This document shows, piece by piece, positions 9,928 to 18,312 of a stretch of 64,000 bases of DNA (positions within the stretch are counted from its first letter, which is position 1; each line of letters opens with the position of its first letter). The translations under genes were made by a program, and so were the position numbers. The notes below the pieces were generated by a model. The model searched no databases. It was not told where the DNA came from and saw only the letters and a list, made by a program, of their open reading frames with translations. The stretch spans positions 124,301-188,300 of the forward strand of contig NZ_CYGY02000024.1 in assembly GCF_900007165.1 (NCBI RefSeq), written 5' to 3'. The stretch is from Paraburkholderia piptadeniae (GTDB taxonomy: Bacteria; Pseudomonadota; Gammaproteobacteria; Burkholderiales; Burkholderiaceae).

Positions 9928-10635
9928 ATGATCACGATTCGCCGCTCCGACGAACGGGGCCACGCCAACCACGGCTGGCTGGACTCGAAGCACAGCTTCT
10001 CGTTTGCCGATTACTACGATCCCGAGCACATGCACTTCGGCCCGCTGCGCGTGATCAACGAGGATCGCATCGCGGGCGGGCAGGGCTTCGGCACGCACGG
10101 GCATCGCGACATGGAAATCGTTACGTATGTGCTGGACGGCGCGCTGTCGCATCGCGACAGCATGGGCAACGGCTCGACGATTCGCCCCGGCGACGTGCAG
10201 CGCATGAGCGCCGGCACGGGCGTGATGCATAGCGAGTTCAATGCGTCGCAGGAAGACCTGCTGCATCTGCTGCAGATCTGGATCATTCCGAAGCGCGCCG
10301 GCGATCAACCCGGCTACGAGGAAAAGCGCTTCAGCGATGCGGACAAGCGCGGCCGTCTGCGCGTCGTCGTGTCGCCGGATGGGCGCGACGGCTCGGTGAC
10401 GATTCACGCCGACGCGTCGATCCACGCCGGTCTCTTTGACGGCGCGGAACGCGCCGAGTACGCGCTCGCGGCGGGGCGCGAGGCGTATGTGCAGGTCGCG
10501 CGAGGCGCATTGACCGTGAACGGCGAAGCGCTGAAGGCAGGCGACGCCGCGATGATCACCGATGCGTCGGCGGTCACGCTCGAGAACGGCGAGGGCGCCG
10601 AGGTGCTGCTGTTCGATCTGGGGCAGTTGCGTTAA
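9928..10635 (+). CDS. Pirin family protein (YhhW-like, quercetinase type)
   Basis: A 235-residue bicupin of the pirin family. The closest characterised relative in pattern is YhhW, which has quercetin 2,3-dioxygenase activity in vitro. The metal-binding residues are in place: H57 and H59 (THGHRDMEI), H101 and E103 (MHSEFN). The N-terminal [20 protein letters not shown] is diagnostic. The start at 9928 is supported by a GGGAG site and by the family N-terminus, although the frame is open to 9616. Physiological substrate unknown. Followed by a strong hairpin terminator. Confidence 0.92.
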   Translation: MITIRRSDERGHANHGWLDSKHSFSFADYYDPEHMHFGPLRVINEDRIAGGQGFGTHGHRDMEIVTYVLDGALSHRDSMGNGSTIRPGDVQRMSAGTGVMHSEFNASQEDLLHLLQIWIIPKRAGDQPGYEEKRFSDADKRGRLRVVVSPDGRDGSVTIHADASIHAGLFDGAERAEYALAAGREAYVQVARGALTVNGEALKAGDAAMITDASAVTLENGEGAEVLLFDLGQLR

Positions 10636-10697
10636 GCGGTCAGCCGGCGGTGCTGTAGTAGTCCGCGCGCTCCCGCGTTCACGCGACGAGCGATGAG

Positions 10698-10735
10698 AAA
10701 CGCCACGGGAAATTCATTCCCGTGGCGTTTTCTTT
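10698..10735. terminator. Strong terminator after the pirin gene
   Basis: AAACGCCACGGGAA (10698-10711) and its exact complement TTCCCGTGGCGTTT (10717-10730) form a 14-bp stem with a 5-base loop, followed by TTCTTTT. The A-rich left side lets it work for the convergent spy-like gene as well. Confidence 0.9.
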
Positions 10736-10817
10736 TACGTCTGGCGCGCAATGCTCCGCGCGACGCAAGGGCAGCCAACCGCGCCGCCCTGCGCAACGCG
10801 TCACGAACGCTCGACCC

Positions 10818-11360
10818 TTACGGCTTCACCGCCGAAGCCGCCGCGTCGCCGCGCTGCTTTTCCCAACGCTCGCGCATCTTCTCGTGACGCTGCTCCATCT
10901 TCGCGAAGTGCTGCTTGAGCGCGGTGCTGACGGTGGTCTTCTGCTGGTCGTTCAGGCCGTTATAGAAGTTGAGCCACGCCGTCGACGTCTGTTCGCGCAG
11001 TTGCGCGTCCTTCTGCTCGATCTGCTGATGCGCGGCGTGCATCGCGTTCAGGTCGAGGATCGGCTGCTGCTGCATCTGCTTGAACTGCTGACGCATCTGC
11101 TCGTGGTTCGCGCGTTCCGCTTCATGGCTTTGCTTCATCGTGTCGAGCGCGGCCTGCCATTGCTTTTCCTGATCCGCGTTCAGCTTGAGCTGCCCGTGCA
11201 GCTGGTTCAGCTCCTTCATGAAGTGGCCGTGGTGCCAGCCGGGACCGCCAGGACCCATGCCGCCGGGACCGCCCTGGGGCTGCGCGGCGAAGGCGGACCC
11301 GAGACTCAGTGCGAGCGATGCGGCGGCAACGGCGAGAAAGCGTGATGTTTTTTTGGACAT
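10818..11360 (-). CDS. Spy/CpxP-like periplasmic LTXXQ protein
   Basis: A 180-residue exported protein with a signal peptide ending GSAFA/AQPQ, a Gly/Pro/His-rich stretch (residues about 28-45, including HHGHF, possibly metal-binding) and a helical, Gln/Met/Lys-rich body. Two LTxxQ-like motifs appear as LNADQEKQW and LNDQQKTTV, the mark of the Spy/CpxP chaperone family. Such proteins act as ATP-independent periplasmic chaperones or feedback inhibitors of envelope-stress sensors. The gene is divergent from the response-regulator/sensor pair next to it, so a Cpx-like circuit is a reasonable inference. Confidence 0.85.
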   Translation of the reverse strand: MSKKTSRFLAVAAASLALSLGSAFAAQPQGGPGGMGPGGPGWHHGHFMKELNQLHGQLKLNADQEKQWQAALDTMKQSHEAERANHEQMRQQFKQMQQQPILDLNAMHAAHQQIEQKDAQLREQTSTAWLNFYNGLNDQQKTTVSTALKQHFAKMEQRHEKMRERWEKQRGDAAASAVKP

Positions 11361-11583
11361 TACAGTGCTCCTTGATGACTAGCCGACGATGCCGCCTGTC
11401 TCGAAGGTGGACGGGCGTGCATTCGGTAAGGCACAGCGTAGAAGGATCGAACGAGGGGCGTGTTACGCGTATCCTTGCGGAAGTTACGCGACATTACGTG
11501 TGCCTTTCGTGGTAACACCCCGTAACCCTTTAGGGGGCCAGTTGGGTCGAATAGCCGTCGGGGTGCGCGTTACACTTCAAGCC

Positions 11584-12309
11584 ATGGCTACTCAAATTCT
11601 TGTCGTCGATGACGACGTCGAACTGCGCGACCTGCTGCGCGATTACCTGGCCCGGCAAGGCATCGAGGTTTCGGTGCTGCATGACGCCAGCTCGCTGGAA
11701 CGCCGCATCGAGCGCGAACGCCCCGACCTGATCGTGCTCGACCTGATGATGCCCGGCGTCGACGGGCTGACGGCGCTGCGCAAGCTACGCGCGTCGGGCG
11801 ACGATATCCCCGTCATCATGCTCACGGCGCGCGCCGACGACGTGGACCGTATCGTCGGCCTGGAACTCGGCGCGGACGATTACCTCGGCAAGCCGTTCAA
11901 TCCGCGTGAGCTGCTCGCTCGCGTGCAGGCGGTGTTGCGACGCCGCAAGACGCAGCCGTCGGCGGCCGCGCCCGAGCAGCGCGAGCCGTTTTCGTTCGGC
12001 CGCTTCACGCTCGATTTCCAGTCGCGCACGCTGCATCAGGAAGGCAAGCCGCTCACGCTGTCCGGCAGCGAATTCGCGCTGCTGAAGATCTTCGTCAATC
12101 ACCCGATGCGCACGCTCACGCGCGAGCGCCTGCTCGAACTGCTGCACGGTCCGGAATACGACGGCACCGACCGCGGCATCGACGTGCAGGTGTGGCGCCT
12201 GCGTCGCATCCTCGAAACCGATCCGTCCGTGCCGCGCTTCATCCAGACCGTGCGCGGGCGCGGATATGTGTTCGTCCCCGATGGCGAGCAACATGCGTCG
12301 TCCAATTGA
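11584..12309 (+). CDS. OmpR-family response regulator
   Basis: A 241-residue DNA-binding response regulator. The receiver domain spans residues 1-120, with acidic pocket VVDDD, phospho-acceptor D53 (VLDLMMPG), a conserved T in MLTARAD and K in GKPFNPREL. A winged-helix C-terminal domain follows (about 140-235; FGRFTLDFQSRTL ... RLRRILETDPSVPRFIQTVRGRGYVF). The start at 11584 is chosen because MATQILVVDDD begins the receiver; the frame is open further upstream. The sensor gene overlaps its 3' end and the Spy-like gene diverges from it. Confidence 0.93.
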   Translation: MATQILVVDDDVELRDLLRDYLARQGIEVSVLHDASSLERRIERERPDLIVLDLMMPGVDGLTALRKLRASGDDIPVIMLTARADDVDRIVGLELGADDYLGKPFNPRELLARVQAVLRRRKTQPSAAAPEQREPFSFGRFTLDFQSRTLHQEGKPLTLSGSEFALLKIFVNHPMRTLTRERLLELLHGPEYDGTDRGIDVQVWRLRRILETDPSVPRFIQTVRGRGYVFVPDGEQHASSN

Positions 12310-13624
12310 TTCGCTGTTCGGAAGGCTGGCGCTGCTGGTCGTCTGCGTGCTGCTGCTGTCGCATTTCGCGTGGTATCTGCTGGTCCGTTTCGAGCGCAAC
12401 CAGTTGCAGACGCGCTATGCCGTCGAAGAAGCGGTGTTCCTCGTCGATGCCGTCCGCGATCACGTGAGGCGCGAGCCCGACCAGCCGCTGCCGTCGCGCG
12501 TGCGTCTCGTCGATCCCGCCAGCAACGACGTGCCGCCCGATGCGCCGAACCTGCCCACGCCGCTCAACCGCTTCCTCGACGACGTGCGCGACCGCATGCC
12601 CACTTCGACGCAGGTGCGCATCGGCGCGCCCGGCAAGCCGCCCACGTTATGGGTGCGCTCGGCGAGCGACGCGAGCTGGATCGTCGTGCCCGTGCAGCCG
12701 CTGCGGCCGCCGCGGCCGCTCGACCGGATGGTGCTGTGGCTCGGCATCATTTTCTCGGCGGGCGTGATGGCGGCGCTCTTCGCGGCATGGCAGTTGCAGC
12801 AGCCGCTGCGCTCGCTCGCGCAGGCCGTCGCGCGCTTCGGGCGCGGCCTGCCCGTGCCGCCGTTGCGCGAACGCGGGCCGCGCGAGCTGCGTCAGCTGAC
12901 GCACGGCTTCAATCAGATGGTCCAGGAAGTCGAGCGCACGGAGCACGACCGCGCGGTGATGCTTGCGGGTGTCGCGCACGATCTGAAGACGCCGCTTGCG
13001 CGTCTGCGGCTGCGCGCCGAAATGATGGACGAACCGAAGATGCGCGACGGCGTCGTGCGCGACGTCGATTCGATGACGCATATCGTCGAGCAGTTTCTGG
13101 TGTTCGCGCACGACGGCGCGGATCGCAGCGAGCCCGTCGAAGTGGACGCGCAGTGCGAGCGCGTGGTGCGCAGCTATCGCGCGGTATCGTCGGGCGTGCC
13201 GACGGTGCAGACGGATTTGCGCGCCGGTCCCGGTTTCAGGCTGCCCGCCGCGACGCTCGACCGCATCCTGTCGAATCTGCTCGACAACGCGCATGCGTAT
13301 GGCGCGCCGCCCGTTGTGGTTTCCACGGCGCGTACGCCTCGAGGCTTCACGCTGACCATCAGCGACAACGGCAACGGCATCGCCGCGCAGGATCTGATCA
13401 ACGCAAGCCGTCCGTTCGTGCGGCTCGATCCCGCTCGCGGCGGCAATGGTCATAGCGGCCTGGGGCTCGCGATCGTCGAGCGGCTCGTGCGGCGCGCGGG
13501 CGGCGAATGGCAGATCGGCAACAATGACGCCGCAACCAATGGCGGGCGAGGACTGCGCGTGCAGATGACGTTCCCGCTGGAATCGGAGTCGCGCGCGGCG
13601 GCGGCTTCGGAAAGCGTCTGGTGA
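12293..13624 (+). CDS. EnvZ-type sensor histidine kinase
   Basis: A 443-residue inner-membrane kinase that should phosphorylate the response regulator just upstream. Two hydrophobic segments (about residues 8-30 and 147-168) flank a periplasmic domain of roughly 115 residues. HAMP-like linker, then the H-box GVAHDLKTPLARLR with H229, N-box LSNLLDNAHAYG, G1 ISDNGNGI and G2 GHSGLGLAIVERLV. The start overlaps the regulator gene by 17 bp; an alternative ATG lies four codons upstream at 12281. A Cpx-like role is suggested by the neighbouring Spy-like gene, but the periplasmic domain does not reveal the signal. Confidence 0.92.
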   Translation: MRRPIDSLFGRLALLVVCVLLLSHFAWYLLVRFERNQLQTRYAVEEAVFLVDAVRDHVRREPDQPLPSRVRLVDPASNDVPPDAPNLPTPLNRFLDDVRDRMPTSTQVRIGAPGKPPTLWVRSASDASWIVVPVQPLRPPRPLDRMVLWLGIIFSAGVMAALFAAWQLQQPLRSLAQAVARFGRGLPVPPLRERGPRELRQLTHGFNQMVQEVERTEHDRAVMLAGVAHDLKTPLARLRLRAEMMDEPKMRDGVVRDVDSMTHIVEQFLVFAHDGADRSEPVEVDAQCERVVRSYRAVSSGVPTVQTDLRAGPGFRLPAATLDRILSNLLDNAHAYGAPPVVVSTARTPRGFTLTISDNGNGIAAQDLINASRPFVRLDPARGGNGHSGLGLAIVERLVRRAGGEWQIGNNDAATNGGRGLRVQMTFPLESESRAAAASESVW

Positions 13625-13672
13625 TCCGCCGTGCAGCGTCAGGAAGTTCGACGGAAATGAATTGACGGGTAT

Positions 13673-13692
13673 CGACGGGCAGTGACGCCCGT
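13673..13692. terminator. Hairpin between convergent genes
   Basis: GACGGGC (13673-13679) and GCCCGTC (13686-13692) make a perfect 7-bp stem with a 6-base loop between the kinase gene and a convergent small gene. The tract that follows is only ATTCCCTTT, so strength is doubtful. Confidence 0.4.
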
Positions 13693-13736
13693 CATTCCCT
13701 TTCACGCGTGCTGCACGCGAGGCGAGAGGCTCCCGC

Positions 13737-14003
13737 CTATTCGGTGAAGAGCGAGTTGAGCGCGGCGGCCGCTTCGCTGTCGACGGTATTCCACGTGACC
13801 GTGTCCGCCTCGAAGATGTAGTGCGTCGTGTACTTGCCAAGACGCGCCAGGATTTCTTCCTGGATCACTTCCGGCGCCACTTCCAGTTTCAGATACCACG
13901 CGGTCGACGACAGGCGCGTCTGAAACGCGCCGTACTCTGCAAGCAGATGATCGAAAGCGTCAGCGTCCTGATCGCGGCAGACGATGACCAGATTTCCCTT
14001 CAT
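13737..14003 (-). CDS. Small conserved protein, possibly Cas2/SinR-like fold
   Basis: An 88-residue soluble protein with a clear GGAGG ribosome-binding site before its ATG, hence likely real. I do not recognise a defined family with certainty. The pattern of a hydrophobic strand (LVIVCRD), a helix (AFDHLLAEYG), then LSSTAWYLKLEV, a second helix (PEVIQEEILARLG) and another strand (HYIFEA) resembles the ferredoxin-like fold of stand-alone Cas2/SinR-like proteins, where a Ser-Thr-x-Trp motif recurs. No CRISPR array or other cas gene is nearby, so a CRISPR role is not implied. Function unknown. Confidence 0.65.
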   Translation of the reverse strand: MKGNLVIVCRDQDADAFDHLLAEYGAFQTRLSSTAWYLKLEVAPEVIQEEILARLGKYTTHYIFEADTVTWNTVDSEAAAALNSLFTE

Positions 14004-14160
14004 GCGAACCTCCGGGGGAGCGTACAGCGGTGATCACAACCTTCGTTCGAAAGTCGATGATACCTGCTTGCGCTTCGCTTGCCCGGCGGCTTCGACACAG
14101 CGATGCGGGCTGCATGGCCCGCGAACATCATGCGCGCGCCTGACGGCGTATTTCAGACGA

Positions 14161-15840
14161 TCACCAGACGCTCGCGGACGCGCGCGTGGGCGGCGCGGTG
14201 TCGTCGGGCGGAACGGCTTCGCTGCGATCGCGGCCACCCTGTTTCGCCGTATAGAGCGCCTGGTCGGCGCGGCTGACGATGCGCTCCGGCAAGTCCTCCG
14301 GCGACAGCTCCGTGATGCCGATGCTCACGCTCAAGCTCACCGATGGAGGCAGCTTCGTCGACGGCATCGACTTGAGCCTCACGCGCAGACGCTCGACCAC
14401 TTCGAGCCCCGCGCCGAGCGCCGTCGCGGGCAGCAGAATGCCGAACTCCTCGCCGCCGAGCCGCCCGATCGCGTCGCTGCCGCGCAGTTCGCTGCGGCAG
14501 GTATCCACGAAGTGTTCGAGCGCGCGGTCGCCCGCCGCGTGACCGAAGCGGTCGTTGATCTGCTTGAAGTGATCGAGGTCGGCGATCGCCATGCAGAGCG
14601 GCTCGCCGGCCGCATGCGCGCGGTCGATCTCATGGCGCAACAGATCGAGGAAATAGCGCCGCGACAGCGCGCCCGTCAGCGCGTCGTGGCGGGCCTCGGC
14701 GGACAGCAGCGTATTGGCCGACTGCAACTGCTCGGCGAGCACGCGCGTCGCGCGGTGGTGGCGCCGCTCGCGCAGGTACGACACGGTGATCACCCAGGCC
14801 AGCGCGACCGTGCCCGCGAGCGTCAGGAACACGAGCATGTGATCGCGCTTGTGATTGCGCATCAGCTCGGGCCATGCGGCGAGGGGATCGACGAGATGCG
14901 CGGAGAGCCCCGAGTTCAATCCTTCGCGCGACTGATAGAGCGTCGGGATCGGCTGGCCGGGCATGTCGAACAGCTGCTCGGCGATCTCAGGCGGCACCCA
15001 CGGCGCATCGCGGCGCACCTGGCCCTTGACGGACCGGATCTGGATGGGCTGGAAGTGGTCGCGATGATAGGTGCTCATGCGCTCGGCCTCGCGCATCTGC
15101 GTGACGCGGGAGTTCGGCATCGCCTGCCCTTCGAGGGCGGCGTTGTGCGCCATGATGATCACGCCGTTGTCGTCGGTGACGAAGGTGCCCGCGTGCGCGA
15201 CCCAGTGACGCAGCCGCGCAATGCCGACCTTCGCGACGATCGCGCCGACCAGCAGGCCGTCATCGTAGACGGGCGCGGAAATGAAGATGCCCGGCTCGCC
15301 GCTCATGCGGCCCACGCCGTACGCCTCGCCGAATGCGCCGAGCAGCGCGTTGGTCAGATAGCTGCGCGTGCGCATGTCGAGCCCGACAAACGACTGCGTG
15401 TTCTGCGCGTTGCTCGCGGCAACGCATAGTCCGTTCGCATTGACGAGCCAGATGATGTCGAGGCCGGAGAAGCCCTGGGCGTCGCGCAGAAAGCCGTCGA
15501 TGCCCGCCAGTTCGGGCGATTTCAGCAGTTCTTCCCGATGAGCGGGTTCCCCGTCGACGCCTGAAACGGCATAATTCTGCGAATGTGTCAGCGCCTGCTG
15601 GATCACGCCGAGTTCGGCCATGGTGGCGGGTATGGCGCGCGACATCGCCAGGTCGCTCGCGATCACTTCGGCCATGTTGTAGACGATCGAGCCGGACATC
15701 TGCCGCTGCTGGCGCAAGGCGGCATCCAGTTCTTGCTGTACCATCCGGTCCGCGACCAGGCCGGATGCGAACCAGCATGCGATCACGACCAGTATGAAAC
15801 TGGCCGGTCCCGATGCCTGGCGCAAGATTGTCCTTTTCAT
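14161..15840 (-). CDS. Membrane diguanylate cyclase with sensory domain
   Basis: A 559-residue predicted diguanylate cyclase making cyclic di-GMP from two GTP. N-terminal membrane segment (about residues 10-28), a large periplasmic region with a Cache-like look (FSGLDIIWLVNANG, SYLTNALLG, GEPGIFISAPVYDDG), a second membrane segment near residue 345 (LVFLTLAGTVALAWVITVSY) and a C-terminal GGDEF domain with active motif GGEEF. The inhibitory site RGSD sits five residues before GGEEF, so product feedback is likely. The start at 15840 (MKRTILRQ) is preferred over an open frame to 15891. The signal is unknown. Confidence 0.9.
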   Translation of the reverse strand: MKRTILRQASGPASFILVVIACWFASGLVADRMVQQELDAALRQQRQMSGSIVYNMAEVIASDLAMSRAIPATMAELGVIQQALTHSQNYAVSGVDGEPAHREELLKSPELAGIDGFLRDAQGFSGLDIIWLVNANGLCVAASNAQNTQSFVGLDMRTRSYLTNALLGAFGEAYGVGRMSGEPGIFISAPVYDDGLLVGAIVAKVGIARLRHWVAHAGTFVTDDNGVIIMAHNAALEGQAMPNSRVTQMREAERMSTYHRDHFQPIQIRSVKGQVRRDAPWVPPEIAEQLFDMPGQPIPTLYQSREGLNSGLSAHLVDPLAAWPELMRNHKRDHMLVFLTLAGTVALAWVITVSYLRERRHHRATRVLAEQLQSANTLLSAEARHDALTGALSRRYFLDLLRHEIDRAHAAGEPLCMAIADLDHFKQINDRFGHAAGDRALEHFVDTCRSELRGSDAIGRLGGEEFGILLPATALGAGLEVVERLRVRLKSMPSTKLPPSVSLSVSIGITELSPEDLPERIVSRADQALYTAKQGGRDRSEAVPPDDTAPPTRASASVW

Positions 15841-16535
15841 CGACCCTCTGATCCGTCTGACTGATTCATGCAACAAAGCCTTTCGTTGCAACGCGCCGGC
15901 GCTGGGCCGTTCCTGTCGATCTTCGCCGTGCGCCGCACGGACCCAGGATAGATGCGCCGGTCCGCCGTCCTCGTTGCTGGCAGCCTGCTGGATACGCCGC
16001 TTCCAGATTTTAACCGTCGTGCGGCAAGGCGCCAGTCAGGATTTGCTCGCTTGAAAGTCCCGTGTGGTCTTTAACGGCTTCTGATGGGACTTTCTGAATA
16101 GCGCGGCGCGATTCCGATGTGGCTCGCGCGCGACGGTCCGCGAGCATGGGCGCGCGGCGCTGCGCGGCTCGCTGCTTACAGATGCATTCCGAAAACCATT
16201 CAGCGTGACATTTGAATGTCAACGGTTGTTTCTGTCACACAGGTTGTAGTAGTGTCGTGCCGTCCAAAACGAGGAAAGCTCGCCGTTCTGCCGGCGACGG
16301 CCCGCGCAACCGGTTGCGCCGGCCGTGTGCGCAGGCCGGCATGGGGCGCCGCGCAACGTCTTCGTTGCCGGCCAATGCGTATTCAACGCCAACGATCTAC
16401 CGCGCATTAGCGTTTTGTCATGCCTGATTTCCGCTTTCCGGATCGAAACTCGGACCGCCGCGCCGCGCGCCCCGCGGGCGTAGCCATCATGGCGTGCGGC
16501 AAGCTCGCGTTCGCGCACAATGGGAGGGCCGTCTG
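15841..16535. other. Long divergent intergenic region
   Basis: About 700 bp between the diguanylate cyclase and the ABC permease. No gene is convincing: the overlapping frames are rich in Arg/Cys and lack ribosome-binding sites. A 16-bp palindrome lies at 16206-16221 and the surrounding 16190-16260 is relatively AT-rich, so promoter elements for the permease are likely there. Confidence 0.5.
16206..16221. promoter_or_regulatory. 16-bp palindrome TGACATT-TG-AATGTCA
   Basis: A perfect 7-bp inverted repeat with a 2-base centre, about 315 bp upstream of the ABC permease start, in an AT-rich pocket. It looks like a dimeric repressor or activator site; the regulator is unknown. Confidence 0.45.
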
Positions 16536-18290
16536 ATGGATGTGTTCGGCTTCACCCTGAACCGTACCGCCAACGCATCGGCGTGGCGGGTACTGCCCAA
16601 CCGCTGGGATTTCATTGCGTTTCCGTTGATCATCTGCGTGATCGCGATGGCGGCCATCGGATTCCACCAGACGATGGCGCCCATCTCGACGCTCGAGGCG
16701 AAGCCGATCTCGCTCGATCCGTCGAACCTGCCCGAGTACGCGTTGCGCACGACGCTGCGCATGCTCGCCGCGATGGTCGCGTCGCTCGTCTTCACGCTGG
16801 TCTACGGGACGCTCGCCGCGAAGAGCCGCCGCGCGGGCCAGGTGCTGGTGCCGATTCTCGACATCCTGCAGTCGGTGCCCGTGCTCGGCTACATCTCGTT
16901 CACGGTGACGTTCTTCCTCGCGCTCTTTCCGTCGCGCGTGCTGGGCGCCGAGCTGGCCGCAATCTTCGCGATCTTCACGAGCCAGGCGTGGAACATGACC
17001 TTCAGCTTCTATCAGTCGCTGCGCACGGTGCCGCGCGATCTGGACGAAGTGTCGAAGGGCTTCCATCTGACGTCGTGGCAGCGCTTCTGGAAGCTCGAAG
17101 TGCCGTTCTCGATGCCGGGCCTCATCTGGAACATGATGATGTCGATGTCGGGCGGCTGGTTCTTCGTCGTCGCATCCGAAGCGATCACGGTCGGCAATCA
17201 CACGATCACGTTGCCGGGCATCGGCGCGTACCTGGCGCAGGCCATCGGGGATAAGAACCTGCACGCGATCGGCTGGGTGATCCTCACGATGACGGTCGTG
17301 ATCCTCGCGTACGACCAACTGCTGTTCCGTCCGCTCGTCGCGTGGACCGACAAGTTCCGCATGGAGACCACGAGTTCCGGCGATGCGCCCGAGTCGTGGC
17401 TGCTCGACCTGATCCGCCGCACGCGGCTGATTCACCGTCTGCTCGTGCCCATCGGCTGGATGTTCGCGAAGGCTGCGCGCATTCCGATCCGCTGGCCGAG
17501 CGTCCGTGCCGTGAAGTTCGCGAAGCCGGCGAGCGAGAAGTCGTCGAAGGTCGGCGACATCGTGTGGGCCGTGATCGTCGTCGTGGTCACGCTGTATGTC
17601 GTATATCGCGTCGTCGAGTATGTGCGCTCGGGTGTGACGCTCGACGAGGTTGGCCATGTGTTCCTGCTCGGCCTCTTCACGCTGTTGCGCGTGACGCTGC
17701 TGATCCTGCTCGCGTCGGTGGTGTGGCTGCCCCTCGGCGTGCTGATCGGGCTGCGTCCGTCGCTCGCCGAAAAGATCCAGCCGCTCGCGCAGTTCCTCGC
17801 GGCGTTCCCGGCGAACCTGCTGTTCCCGGTGTTCGTGATCGTGATCGTCAGGTTCCATCTGAATCCGGACATCTGGCTCTCGCCGCTGATCGTGCTCGGG
17901 ACGCAGTGGTATATCCTGTTCAACGTGATTGCAGGCGCGAGCGCCTATCCGAACGACTACAAGGAAGCCGCGAAGAATTTCCGCATCCGCGGCTGGCAGT
18001 GGTGGCGCCAGGCGATGCTGCCGGGCGTGTTCCCCTACTACGTGACGGGTGCGATCACGGCCTCGGGCGGCGCGTGGAACGCGAGCATCGTTGCGGAGGC
18101 CGTGCAGTGGGGCGATACGAAGGTCGCGGCGCATGGCCTCGGCGCTTACATCGCGCAGTACACGGCCGCCGGCGACTATCCGAAGATCATTCTGGGCATC
18201 GCGGTGATGTCCCTGTTCGTGTCCCTGTTCAATCGTCTGTTGTGGCGTCCGCTGTACGCCTATGCCGAAAGCCGTCTGCGGCTCGATTGA
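16536..18290 (+). CDS. Double-domain ABC permease, nitrate/sulfonate/bicarbonate family
   Basis: A 584-residue inner-membrane protein with two complete permease domains fused in one chain. Each half has its own EAA-type coupling loop: DEVSKGFHLTSWQRFWKLEVP (about 170-190) and YKEAAKNFRIRGWQWWRQAML (about 475-495). This family (SsuC/TauC/NrtB-like) imports anions such as sulfonates, nitrate or bicarbonate. The start at 16536 has a GGGAGG ribosome-binding site. The partner ATPase follows 22 bp downstream. No periplasmic binding protein is encoded nearby, so the substrate and even the direction of transport are open. Confidence 0.88.
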   Translation: MDVFGFTLNRTANASAWRVLPNRWDFIAFPLIICVIAMAAIGFHQTMAPISTLEAKPISLDPSNLPEYALRTTLRMLAAMVASLVFTLVYGTLAAKSRRAGQVLVPILDILQSVPVLGYISFTVTFFLALFPSRVLGAELAAIFAIFTSQAWNMTFSFYQSLRTVPRDLDEVSKGFHLTSWQRFWKLEVPFSMPGLIWNMMMSMSGGWFFVVASEAITVGNHTITLPGIGAYLAQAIGDKNLHAIGWVILTMTVVILAYDQLLFRPLVAWTDKFRMETTSSGDAPESWLLDLIRRTRLIHRLLVPIGWMFAKAARIPIRWPSVRAVKFAKPASEKSSKVGDIVWAVIVVVVTLYVVYRVVEYVRSGVTLDEVGHVFLLGLFTLLRVTLLILLASVVWLPLGVLIGLRPSLAEKIQPLAQFLAAFPANLLFPVFVIVIVRFHLNPDIWLSPLIVLGTQWYILFNVIAGASAYPNDYKEAAKNFRIRGWQWWRQAMLPGVFPYYVTGAITASGGAWNASIVAEAVQWGDTKVAAHGLGAYIAQYTAAGDYPKIILGIAVMSLFVSLFNRLLWRPLYAYAESRLRLD

Positions 18291-18312
18291 GATTCATTGA
18301 AGGCAAAACGCG

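Noticed and set aside
13737..14003. Evidence for a CRISPR-Cas system from the Cas2-like candidate
   Set aside because: No repeat array, cas1 or effector gene in the window; the fold similarity alone does not indicate CRISPR function.
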